Positions 17,832 through 25,803 of a stretch of 64,000 nucleotides of DNA are shown here, piece after piece (the first letter of the stretch is position 1; each line of letters starts with the position of its first letter). The notes below the pieces were generated by a model. It was not told the origin of the DNA and made no database searches. It was given only the letters and a program-made list of their open reading frames with translations. This DNA is from Hyphomicrobiales bacterium (GTDB taxonomy: Bacteria > Pseudomonadota > Alphaproteobacteria > Rhizobiales > Rhizobiaceae): the NCBI GenBank assembly GCA_900471485.1, contig UCEU01000014.1:62001-126000 (forward strand). Direction: 5' to 3'. Both the position numbers and the translations under genes were made by a program.

Positions 17832-18686
17832 ATGCTGACACTTTTATTCGATGGCTTGGCCTACGGCATGCTGTTGTTCGTTCTGTCGTGTGGTCTGGCG
17901 GTGACGTTGGGGCTCATGAACTTCATCAATCTGGCGCATGGCGCGTTCGCGATGGCCGGCGGCTACGTCACCGTGATCATGACCAATCGCCTGGGCGTGC
18001 CGTTCCTGTTGTCGTTACCCGTTGCCTTCCTCGCGACGGCGGTGGCCGGAGCCGTTCTGGAGAAGGCGCTCTATGCGCCGCTGTATGAGAAGACGCATCT
18101 CGATCAGGTACTGTTCTCGATCGGTCTCGTCTTCATATCGGTCGCAGGTGTCGACTACCTCATGGGGTCCCAGCAGCAGATACTGGAACTACCCGATTTT
18201 CTTCGCGGACGCATCGATGTCTTCGGAATCGGGGTAGGGGTCTACAGAGCCTTTCTAATCATCGTTTGCGGCGCCCTCGCTGCTGTCCTCCAGGTGATCC
18301 TGACGCAAACACGGTTCGGCAGCAGGCTGCGCGCCGCTGTTGACAATCGTCGCGTCGCCAGAGGTGTCGGCATTCGCGTCAACACCATTTTCGCGATCAC
18401 CTTCGCGGTGGGTTCCGGTCTCGCGGGACTGGGTGGTGCTCTTGGGGCAGAGATACTTGGTCTCGATCCGAACTTCCCGCTCAAGTTCATGGTGTACTTC
18501 CTCATCGTTGTCTCCGTTGGCGGGACTACGAGCATGATTGGGCCATTGGTGGCCTCCATTCTGCTTGGGGTCGCAGATGTTCTGGGCAAGTATTTCGTCC
18601 CGTCGCTAGGCGGCTTCGTCATCTACATCGTACTTGTCGCCGTGCTGGTTCTTCGCCCGCAGGGTCTGTTTTCGAGGGCTGGCTGA
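17832..18686 (+). CDS. Branched-chain/aromatic-type ABC permease (LivH family)
   Basis: A 284-residue polytopic permease of the LivH family in the hydrophobic amino acid transporter group, which also imports aromatic acids. Characteristic features are LTLGLMNFINLAHGAFAMAGGYV near the N-terminus, the TRFGSRLRAAVDNRRVARGVGI loop that contacts the ATPase and the C-terminal LRPQGLF. The start is ATG 17832 after GGGAGGAG; its stop overlaps the next start (TGATG). First gene of a six-gene plus-strand run ending at the regulator. Confidence 0.93.
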   Translation: MLTLLFDGLAYGMLLFVLSCGLAVTLGLMNFINLAHGAFAMAGGYVTVIMTNRLGVPFLLSLPVAFLATAVAGAVLEKALYAPLYEKTHLDQVLFSIGLVFISVAGVDYLMGSQQQILELPDFLRGRIDVFGIGVGVYRAFLIIVCGALAAVLQVILTQTRFGSRLRAAVDNRRVARGVGIRVNTIFAITFAVGSGLAGLGGALGAEILGLDPNFPLKFMVYFLIVVSVGGTTSMIGPLVASILLGVADVLGKYFVPSLGGFVIYIVLVAVLVLRPQGLFSRAG

Positions 18687-19723
18687 TGGCTCACATCGCG
18701 CTCAATTCCATCTCATCCTCGGCAGATGTGCGCGCTTGCCTTCGGCGACACAGCCGCTGGCGGATACTCGAGGTTCTCTTCTGGGCTGCGGCGTTGGGTG
18801 CCTACTTCTTGCTGCCGAACCAGCATCTTATCCTAACCGAGATCGTCATATTCGCTTTGCTCGCTTTGTCGATCGACTTGGTCCTCGGCTATGCCGGCAT
18901 CGTCACGCTGGGCCAGTCGGCCATGTACGGTGTCGGGGCCTACGCCAGCGGCCTGTTTTCGATCTGGGTGACGGGCGAGCCGATCAGCGGCCTCCTTATC
19001 GGGGCTCTGGCTGGAGCGCTGATCGCATTTCCGACCAGCTTTCTCCTTCTGAGGGGCGCCGACCTGACACGTTTGATGGTAACGTTAGGCGTTGCGGCTG
19101 TCCTTCTCGAGGTCGCCAATCAGGCGGGATGGCTGACGGGTGGTGCGGACGGCCTGCAGGGGATTTCGATCGAACCGCTGTTCGGCAAATTCGAGTTCGA
19201 TCTATATGGACACACCGGCTATGCGTACAGTCTCGCAGTGTTGTTCTGTCTGTTCCTGCTCGCCAGGCTCATCGTTTCGTCGCCGTTCGGTTATTCGCTG
19301 AAGGCAATCAGAGATAATCCGCTACGCGCCTCGGCGATCGGCATTCCGGTCAGGGCTCGGCTCGTCGCGATCTACACGTTGTCCGGTGCATACGCCGGGA
19401 TCGCCGGCGCTTTGTTCACTCAGACCCAACAGTTCATCTCGCTCGATGTTCTCTCCTTTCAGAAATCCGCCGATGGTCTGATGGTTCTGGTCATAGGCGG
19501 GACGGGTTACCTGTACGGGGGAATGGTCGGTGCGCTCGTCTACAAGCTTATCCAGGACTTGCTGTCGTCCGTGACGCCTCAGTACTGGCAGTTCTGGTTG
19601 GGTGTGCTTTTGGTCGCGTTCGTGTTGATCGGTCGAGATCGCCCGCACCGTGTCATTCAGGCAGCAAGCCGCTGGATGGCGCGCGGCGAGACTGGCACAA
19701 ACTCGAAAGGAGGCGCGTCGTGA
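18686..19723 (+). CDS. Branched-chain/aromatic-type ABC permease (LivM family)
   Basis: A 345-residue LivM-type permease, the partner of the preceding LivH protein. It shows the family core LVLGYAGIVTLGQSAMYGVGAYASG and the coupling loop FGYSLKAIRDNPLRASAIGI, with about nine to ten hydrophobic segments. Start overlaps the LivH stop by 1 bp; its own stop overlaps the GTG start of the ATPase gene. Confidence 0.93.
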   Translation: MAHIALNSISSSADVRACLRRHSRWRILEVLFWAAALGAYFLLPNQHLILTEIVIFALLALSIDLVLGYAGIVTLGQSAMYGVGAYASGLFSIWVTGEPISGLLIGALAGALIAFPTSFLLLRGADLTRLMVTLGVAAVLLEVANQAGWLTGGADGLQGISIEPLFGKFEFDLYGHTGYAYSLAVLFCLFLLARLIVSSPFGYSLKAIRDNPLRASAIGIPVRARLVAIYTLSGAYAGIAGALFTQTQQFISLDVLSFQKSADGLMVLVIGGTGYLYGGMVGALVYKLIQDLLSSVTPQYWQFWLGVLLVAFVLIGRDRPHRVIQAASRWMARGETGTNSKGGAS

Positions 19724-20475
19724 CCGCAGCTGCTCTTGAAACACGTAACCTGAACAAGTTCTTTGGAGCGCTTCAGGCGACAACGGACGTCAGCTTCCGG
19801 CTCGAAAGAGGAGCGAGGCACGCGCTCATCGGGCCGAACGGCGCCGGCAAGACGACCTTCATCAATCTGCTGACGGGGGTTCTCTCGCCCTCGAGCGGTG
19901 ACATCCTGCTTGAGGGCAACAGCGTTGCCGATCTGAACAGGGAGAGCCGGGTCAGGCGGGGTGTCGTGCGGACGTTTCAGATCAACCAACTCTTTGGTGC
20001 CCTGACGGTAGCGGAAAGCCTGGCGCTGGTTCTGACCGAAAGGGATCGGCGCGGATGGACGTGGTACAGGCCCACTTCGGCCATAGCCGATATCGACAAC
20101 GAGGTGTCCTCGCTCCTCGGCGACTTCGGCCTCGACACCGTCTGCGACGAGCTTTGCGCGTCACTTCCGTATGGAAAGCAGCGACTATTGGAAATCGCAT
20201 TGGCCGTGGCCTGCAAACCAAAGGTCCTCCTTCTTGACGAACCTGCGGCCGGTGTTCCGGAAAGTGACAGGAAGGAAGTGATGGCGAGGATCGCCGCGCT
20301 GCCCGCCGACGTGTCGATTCTTCTTATCGAACACGACATGGACCTGGTCTTCGCTTTTGCCAAACGAATTTCCGTCCTCGTCAACGGAGCTCTGTTCGCC
20401 GAAGGAACCGTCGACGAGATCGCCAATGACCAGCGCGTCAAGGAAGTCTACCTGGGAGGTGCCGGTCATGCGTAA
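19720..20475 (+). CDS. ABC transporter ATPase, LivG type
   Basis: A 251-residue ATPase. Walker A GPNGAGKT at 38-45, an LPYGKQRLLEIALAV signature as in the LivG branch, Walker B VLLLDEP and the AAGV D-loop region, then LIEHDMDLVF with the switch His. It begins at GTG 19720 after AAAGGAGG and overlaps both neighbours, so the subunits are translationally coupled. Confidence 0.93.
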   Translation: MTAAALETRNLNKFFGALQATTDVSFRLERGARHALIGPNGAGKTTFINLLTGVLSPSSGDILLEGNSVADLNRESRVRRGVVRTFQINQLFGALTVAESLALVLTERDRRGWTWYRPTSAIADIDNEVSSLLGDFGLDTVCDELCASLPYGKQRLLEIALAVACKPKVLLLDEPAAGVPESDRKEVMARIAALPADVSILLIEHDMDLVFAFAKRISVLVNGALFAEGTVDEIANDQRVKEVYLGGAGHA

Positions 20476-21202
20476 TCTGCTCGAGATTTCAGCGCTCTGC
20501 AGCGGTTACGGGAAGGCGCAGGTGCTGCGTGACGTCGATCTCTCCATAGAGCCTGGTCAGGCCCTGGCACTGCTGGGCCGAAACGGTGTCGGTAAGACGA
20601 CCCTGCTAAATACGATCGTGGGCCTCACCCGCTTCCATTCGGGATCGGTCAGCCTTGAAGGGGTGGAGCTGACGCGCCTGTCGCCGGAGCGCCGGGTCGA
20701 AGCTGGCATCGGCTGGGTTCCGCAGGAACGCGGTATCTTCCGGTCGCTCACGGTCGAGGAGAATATTACCGCGGTCGCCCGACCCGGAAAGTGGGATCTC
20801 CTCGGCGTATATCGGCTGTTTCCCCGTCTGCAGGAGCGACGTCTAAACCTTGGCAACCAGCTCTCCGGTGGAGAGCAGCAGATGCTGGCGATCGCGCGCG
20901 CCCTGGTGCTCAATCCTCGTATTCTCCTGCTTGATGAACCAACGGAAGGTCTGGCACCCATCATCGTCGAGGAGCTTCTCGCGGCGATCCGGAGGATCAT
21001 CCGTGACGAGGGAATGGCGGCTATCATCGTTGAACAACACGCACAGCAAATCCTGGCGATCACTGATGTGGCCACGATCCTGGATCGCGGCGCGGTCGCC
21101 TATACCGGGCGAAGCGCCGATCTGATGGGCGATACCGCGACGCTCGGAACATACCTGGGCGTTGGAGCCGGCGCAGGCGAGACCGTTCAACCAGTCCATT
21201 GA
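20468..21202 (+). CDS. ABC transporter ATPase, LivF type
   Basis: A 244-residue ATPase. Walker A is GRNGVGKT at 37-44, followed by the LSGGEQQMLAIARAL signature, Walker B ILLLDEPTEGLAP and IIVEQHAQQ. The start is ATG 20468, which overlaps the LivG stop by 8 bp and has GGAGG about nine bases upstream. It forms the ATPase heterodimer with the LivG-type protein. Confidence 0.93.
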   Translation: MRNLLEISALCSGYGKAQVLRDVDLSIEPGQALALLGRNGVGKTTLLNTIVGLTRFHSGSVSLEGVELTRLSPERRVEAGIGWVPQERGIFRSLTVEENITAVARPGKWDLLGVYRLFPRLQERRLNLGNQLSGGEQQMLAIARALVLNPRILLLDEPTEGLAPIIVEELLAAIRRIIRDEGMAAIIVEQHAQQILAITDVATILDRGAVAYTGRSADLMGDTATLGTYLGVGAGAGETVQPVH

Positions 21203-21238
21203 CCATGAAATCATCTGAATATTCAGGAGGAGGAGAAG

Positions 21239-22399
21239 ATGAGATACAAGCATATCGTTGCAGCCGCGATTGCGGCGCTTTCCGTGAGCGCACTTGCGGC
21301 TAGGGCGGAAGATACCGTCAAGGTGGGCGTGGTCATTCCGCTCACCGGAGGCTTCCAGTCCAACGGCCGACAGATCGACGCAGCGTTGAAAACCTATGTG
21401 GCCACGCACGGCGAGACTGCCGGTGGCAAGAAGGTCGAGTTCGTCGTGAAGGACGATGCCAGCGTCCCCGACAACGCCCTGCGCATTTCGCAGGAACTGG
21501 TGACCAACGAGAAGGTCTCGATCCTGACCGGTTTCGGCAACACTCCGACGGCGCTCTCCGTTGCGCAACTCTCCAAGCGAGCAAAGGTGCCCCAGGTCAT
21601 CATGGTCGCAGCGACGTCGTCGATTATGAAGGCCAGCCCATACATGCTGCGCACATCTTGGACCATCCCGCAGATGGCAAGCGTCATCGGGGAATGGGCT
21701 CCGAAGAACGGCGCCAAGAAATTCGTGAGCATCGTCTCGGACTATGGACCCGGAAAGGATGCCGAAGAGTGGTTCGCAAAAACCATCGAGGCAAACGGTG
21801 GGTCTGTCGTCGAAAAGTTGAAGGTTCCGCTCGCAAACCCGGACTTCGCTCCGTTCCTTCAGCGCGCCGCTGACCAGAAGCCCGAAGCGCTCTTCATATT
21901 CGTTCCGACGGGTGCGGGAGCGGCCTTCATGAAGCAGTTCGTCGAACGCGGCCTCGACAAGTCCGGTATCAAGGTCATCGCGATGGCTGACGTCACGGAC
22001 GACGACGTCCTGAACAACATGGGTGATCCGGCGATCGGCGTGGTTACCGGCGGACCCTACTCTGCCAGCCACGACTCCGCCGAAAACAAGGCGTTCGTCG
22101 ACGCATTCAAGAAGGCCAACAACGGAATGCGCCCCAACATGGTCGCGGTAGCGGCCTATGACGCGCTGGATCTCATCTACAAGACGCTCGACAAGACGAA
22201 GGGTGACGCCAGCGGCGATACCTTCGTCGAGGCGGCGAAGGGTATGGAAATCTCCAGTCCGCGCGGACCGATCTCGATCGATCCCGAGACACGCGACATT
22301 GTCCAGGACATCTACATGCGTAAGGTCGAGAAGGTCGGTGGAGAACTTTATAACACCGAGTTCCAGACCTTCGAAAAGGTCAAGGATCCGGCACGCTGA
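21239..22399 (+). CDS. Periplasmic binding protein of the aromatic/branched-chain ABC system
   Basis: A 386-residue Peripla_BP_6 (type I fold) protein with a clear signal peptide (cleavage about ALAARAED) and the motif VKVGVVIPLTGGFQSNGRQ. It captures the ligand for LivH/M/G/F-type subunits. Start ATG 21239 after AGGAGGAGGAG, an unusually strong ribosome site for a high-output gene. Because the transporter is divergent from GalB/C/D-type enzymes, an aromatic carboxylate such as gallate or a methoxylated benzoate is a better guess than an amino acid. A hairpin follows at 22409-22435. Confidence 0.9.
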   Translation: MRYKHIVAAAIAALSVSALAARAEDTVKVGVVIPLTGGFQSNGRQIDAALKTYVATHGETAGGKKVEFVVKDDASVPDNALRISQELVTNEKVSILTGFGNTPTALSVAQLSKRAKVPQVIMVAATSSIMKASPYMLRTSWTIPQMASVIGEWAPKNGAKKFVSIVSDYGPGKDAEEWFAKTIEANGGSVVEKLKVPLANPDFAPFLQRAADQKPEALFIFVPTGAGAAFMKQFVERGLDKSGIKVIAMADVTDDDVLNNMGDPAIGVVTGGPYSASHDSAENKAFVDAFKKANNGMRPNMVAVAAYDALDLIYKTLDKTKGDASGDTFVEAAKGMEISSPRGPISIDPETRDIVQDIYMRKVEKVGGELYNTEFQTFEKVKDPAR

Positions 22400-22408
22400 G
22401 AACGAACA

Positions 22409-22435
22409 GAGGAGGCGCGCCGTCCGTGCCTCCTC
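22409..22435 (+). other. Intercistronic hairpin after the binding-protein gene
   Basis: A perfect 8-bp stem, GAGGAGGC (22409-22416) and GCCTCCTC (22428-22435), with an 11-nt loop. It is 9 bp past the binding-protein stop and lacks a real T-run. It is probably a 3' stabiliser or partial attenuator that keeps binding-protein mRNA above that of the downstream dehydrogenase. Confidence 0.55.
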
Positions 22436-22461
22436 CCTTTACCACAGAAGGGTTTGCAGCA

Positions 22462-23346
22462 ATGACGACCATAGCAACGATTGGATTTGGCGAGGCGGCG
22501 CAGGCATTCTTCGCGGGATGGCAATCCGAGACTGACGTAAGCCGGATCGAACGGTTTTCCACCTTCGATATCAAGATCGAGGATCCGGCGCTGCGGGCAT
22601 CAATTGTCGGCGCTGCGGAGCGGCTGTCCGTGCGCCCTTGTGAGCAGGCTCGACAAGCGGTTGATGGCGCCGACGCCGTGTTCAGCCTTGTTACGGCCGA
22701 CCGTGCCCTGGAGGCGGCGCAGGCCGCGTCCCAATTTCTCGCAGCCGACACATTCTACTTCGACTGCAATTCCTGCTCGCCCGCAACCAAGCAAAAGTCG
22801 GCTGCGATTGTGGAGAAAGCCGGCGCGCGCTACGTCGATGTCGCCGTCATGGCGCCGGTCTACCCCGCTCGTCACAGAACGCCACTCCTTGTCTCCGGAC
22901 CAAAAGTGGAGGGGGGAGTGCTCTTCCTTACGCGATTGGGCATGAAGGCGCGCGGTGCCGGCACGGATGTCGGTCGGGCGTCATCGATCAAGATGCTTCG
23001 GTCGGTGATGGTCAAGGGCATAGAAGCTCTGACCGCCGAGTGCTTTCTGGCAGCGCGGCGAGCAGGCGTCGAGGCCGATGTGATCGTATCTCTCCAGGCG
23101 TCGGATCCAAATGTCGACTGGACGAGCAGAGGCGCATATAACCTCGAACGAATGATGGTTCACGGAAAGCGTCGGGCGGCCGAGATGCGAGAGGTCGCCC
23201 TGACGCTGAAGGAGTTCGGATTGCCGTTCCGGATGGCGTCAGCAACTGTCGACTGGCAGGACGAGATCGGGTCGCTCGGGCTTAGGGCCGATGCGGACGC
23301 CCTCGTCGATCGAGCGGACCTGATATTGGAGCATTACACCGATTGA
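22462..23346 (+). CDS. 6PGDH-like NAD(P)-dependent oxidoreductase
   Basis: A 294-residue protein with an N-terminal NAD(P) fold (ATIGFGEAAQAFF) and a helical C-terminal domain like that of the 6-phosphogluconate/3-hydroxyisobutyrate dehydrogenase family (SSIKMLRSVMVKGIEALTAECFLAARRAG, including the conserved Lys). The C-terminus resembles the DUF1932/PF09130 type. The reaction is not predictable; its place between the transporter and the regulator suggests it oxidises or reduces an intermediate of the aromatic pathway. It starts at ATG 22462, with a weak GAAGGG site about 10 bases upstream. Its stop overlaps the TTG start of the next gene. Confidence 0.82.
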   Translation: MTTIATIGFGEAAQAFFAGWQSETDVSRIERFSTFDIKIEDPALRASIVGAAERLSVRPCEQARQAVDGADAVFSLVTADRALEAAQAASQFLAADTFYFDCNSCSPATKQKSAAIVEKAGARYVDVAVMAPVYPARHRTPLLVSGPKVEGGVLFLTRLGMKARGAGTDVGRASSIKMLRSVMVKGIEALTAECFLAARRAGVEADVIVSLQASDPNVDWTSRGAYNLERMMVHGKRRAAEMREVALTLKEFGLPFRMASATVDWQDEIGSLGLRADADALVDRADLILEHYTD

Positions 23347-24581
23347 GCAGAAACACGTCCACAGCGCTCGAAGGCCGGCACAATCTACGGCATCTGCGGG
23401 CTTTTCTTGCCGTAGCCGATACTCATTCGGCGTCTCGAGCGGGAGAAATCTGTAACGTGTCACAGCCCGCGGTTACCCAGGCTATCGCAAAGACGGAGCG
23501 CAGCTTCGGCTGCTCTCTGTTTACTCGGACACCTCAAGGGCTGTTTGCTACCCAGCAAGGAAATATTCTTGCACATCGATTGCGACGGGCATTCGCATTC
23601 CTCGACCCGGCGCTGACGGACTTGAGCCCACGGTTGCGGATGGTCGCCACTTCGTCCCAGTTGGAAGCGCTCATCGCGGTTCGGGAGGCCGAAAATTTCA
23701 GTTTGGCTGCGCGACGACTGGGCCTTGCGCAGCCGACGGTTCATCGGGCGATAACACAGCTGGAGGAAGAGGCCGCTCGACCGCTGTTCGAGCGAACCTC
23801 CTATGGGATCGTCGCAACCAGGGCGGCAAACCAACTTGCTCAGGCTGCCCGGCTCGCTTTTGCCGAGCTGGCTCAAGCCGAAACGGATATTGCAGAAACG
23901 CGTGCGGAGGAGTCGGGGAGGATCGTAATCGGAGCCATGCCGCTTTCCCGGTCATTCGTTCTTCCGAAGGCCATCGCCGAATTCAGAAAAATGCGGACGA
24001 AGATGGCTCTCCAAGTGGTGGAAGGTCCATATGCCGAATTGCTGAGCGGATTGCGAAGAGGCGAGATTGATTTTCTCATCGGCGCTTTGCGTGATCCGGC
24101 GCCAATCGGCGACATCGTACAACGGCCACTATTCTCCGACACTTTGGTGATCGTGTGCGGAAGGGACCATCCGCTTGCTTCGAACAAGAAGATTACATTG
24201 GGGCAACTGGCTTCCTATCCATGGATCGTCAGTCCAAAGGATACACCTCTTCGTCGCCACTTTGACGCCTTGTTTTCCGAGGCGGGGCTTTCGCCGTTGA
24301 GTATCGTGGAGTCAAGTTCGCTCATACTGATGCGCGAGGTGCTGGATACGACCGATCACCTCGGGTGCATCTCAGCCCTGCAGGCGCAGGCGGAACTCTC
24401 AAGAGGTCTCATTGTGGCTCTTCCCGTCGATCTCGATCATACGGCGAGACCCATCGGTTTGACGCTGCGGAAGGACTGGATTCCAACCGTCGCTCAGGCC
24501 AAGTTCCTGGAACTCCTGGAGTTGCTGCAGGATCTGCCCGAGGGTGCCGCTGTCTCCGAAAGGAGAGTTGATAGTCGCTGA
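23343..24581 (+). CDS. LysR-type regulator with two tandem HTH domains
   Basis: A 412-residue regulator. Instead of one winged HTH it has two in a row: residues 14-73 (HLRAFLAVADTHSASRAGEI, QPAVTQAIAKTE, TPQGLFATQQG) and 103-162 (QLEALIAVREAENFSLAARR, QPTVHRAITQLEEE, TSYGIVATRA), followed by a normal LysR effector domain (about 192-395, starting GRIVIGAMPLSRS). It starts at TTG 23343, overlapping the dehydrogenase stop (TTGA), so its level is tied to the transporter operon. It probably recognises the long inverted repeat at 17641-17711. Confidence 0.85.
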   Translation: MSRNTSTALEGRHNLRHLRAFLAVADTHSASRAGEICNVSQPAVTQAIAKTERSFGCSLFTRTPQGLFATQQGNILAHRLRRAFAFLDPALTDLSPRLRMVATSSQLEALIAVREAENFSLAARRLGLAQPTVHRAITQLEEEAARPLFERTSYGIVATRAANQLAQAARLAFAELAQAETDIAETRAEESGRIVIGAMPLSRSFVLPKAIAEFRKMRTKMALQVVEGPYAELLSGLRRGEIDFLIGALRDPAPIGDIVQRPLFSDTLVIVCGRDHPLASNKKITLGQLASYPWIVSPKDTPLRRHFDALFSEAGLSPLSIVESSSLILMREVLDTTDHLGCISALQAQAELSRGLIVALPVDLDHTARPIGLTLRKDWIPTVAQAKFLELLELLQDLPEGAAVSERRVDSR

Positions 24582-24727
24582 TCAAGCGTCCTTGAAGAAG
24601 GCGTTCCAGCAGTATCAGCGGCAGGGGAAATCCGGGGCCTAACGACGTCGACGCTGCGCCTGTGCATAGGCTCACGAGTGCATGGCCCAGCAACCTTTCC
24701 AATTGACAGCAAGGAACGTTGACGTTA

Positions 24728-24747
24728 TTGGGTAAACGATAACCCAA
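24728..24747. promoter_or_regulatory. LacI-family operator
   Basis: A near-perfect 20-bp palindrome centred on CG: arms TTGGGTAAAC and GATAACCCAA, 16 of 20 symmetric positions. It ends 13 bp before the TTG start of the LacI-type gene and touches its ribosome site, so repression would shut the whole sugar operon including the repressor. I found no second copy in the window. Confidence 0.75.
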
Positions 24748-24760
24748 AGGAGGAACGGGA

Positions 24761-25759
24761 TTGGCGGTGTCGCTGTCGGATATTGCGGAGAGGGCGGGCG
24801 TGTCAGTCAAAACCGTCTCCAATGCGCTGCATGGCGGCTCCGCGCGTATGTCCGACGATACTCGTGCCCGAATCAAGGGGATTGCCGAAGACCTTGGGTA
24901 CGTCACGAACCTGGCCGCGCGTGGAGTTCGCCAGGGTTGGCTGCCGTTGATTGGTGTTATCGCCGACGAACTCATCACCTCGCCATTCGCTACCGAAATT
25001 ATTCGCGGCCTCGATGGCGCGGCGAGGAGCGCGGAAATGGCGGTCTTTGCGATGAACCTCAGCGGGACCCGCAACGTCGGCTCGGTTCTCGAGGAGGTTC
25101 GGCGCTTTCGGCCCCGCGCCATCGCTTTCGCTGCCATGTACCACAAGACAGTCGAATTACCCGCCGAACTTGCAAAGAGCGTCGGGGTGATGATCAATTG
25201 CAGAGAGGTTGCCGGACGCGTCGCATCGCTTGTCCCCGACGAAGAGGGAGCGGCACACGAGGTCACCCGGCATCTTCTTGCTGCAGGTCGGCGTCGGATC
25301 GCCTTCGTCAATCTTCCCGGTCTTCTCGCGGGCGAACTGCGCGAAAAAGGGTTCCGCAATGCGCTTGCTGATGCCGGACATGCGCCTGTTGCGATTCTGC
25401 CCGCAGTCCGGCGCGCAATCTACAGCGACCGCGCTCCTAGTCTCGTCATCGATCATGTCGCCGCCTTAATGAGGCGGGGCGACCGCCCGGATGCAATCCT
25501 CTGCGGCAACGATCGTGTTGCTATGGAAGTTTACACCGCGCTTCGCAGGGCGGGCGTTTCTATCCCCGGCGATGTTGCGGTGGCGAGTTTCGACAATCAG
25601 GTAGAGATCGCTTCTCGCCTGGATCCGCCGCTGACGACGATGGCCCTGCCACATCGCGCCATGGGTCGCCTCGCAGCGGAAATGCTGCTGTCGGGGGCTT
25701 GCAGTTCCCCTGAGCTTAGAATGCTGCCGTTCCAACTCGTGGAGCGGTCCTCGATTTAA
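24761..25759 (+). CDS. LacI-family transcriptional repressor
   Basis: A 332-residue LacI/GalR regulator. The N-terminal HTH with hinge (SLSDIAERAGVSVKTVSNAL) occupies residues 4-60 and a type I periplasmic-binding-like sugar domain follows, with DAILCGNDRVAMEVYTALRRAG and GDVAVASFDNQVEIASRLDPPLTT as family landmarks. It starts at TTG 24761 behind AAAGGAGG. It heads the run of sugar-transporter and GH32 genes, and the palindrome at 24728 lies in its leader. The inducer is likely a fructose-containing saccharide, inferred from the GH32 gene. Confidence 0.92.
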   Translation: MAVSLSDIAERAGVSVKTVSNALHGGSARMSDDTRARIKGIAEDLGYVTNLAARGVRQGWLPLIGVIADELITSPFATEIIRGLDGAARSAEMAVFAMNLSGTRNVGSVLEEVRRFRPRAIAFAAMYHKTVELPAELAKSVGVMINCREVAGRVASLVPDEEGAAHEVTRHLLAAGRRRIAFVNLPGLLAGELREKGFRNALADAGHAPVAILPAVRRAIYSDRAPSLVIDHVAALMRRGDRPDAILCGNDRVAMEVYTALRRAGVSIPGDVAVASFDNQVEIASRLDPPLTTMALPHRAMGRLAAEMLLSGACSSPELRMLPFQLVERSSI

Positions 25760-25803
25760 TGCTTGAAGTTTGAAGATGCATGCCAATCAAGGAGGAGAAT
25801 GAA

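Noticed and set aside
17832-22399. Leucine/isoleucine/valine transporter
   Set aside because: The subunits are of this family, but divergence from aromatic-degradation genes makes an aromatic acid more likely; I left the liv symbols out.
22409-22435. Intrinsic terminator after the aromatic binding-protein gene
   Set aside because: The stem has no T-run and the next gene follows at 27 bp without its own promoter, so a stabiliser is more likely.
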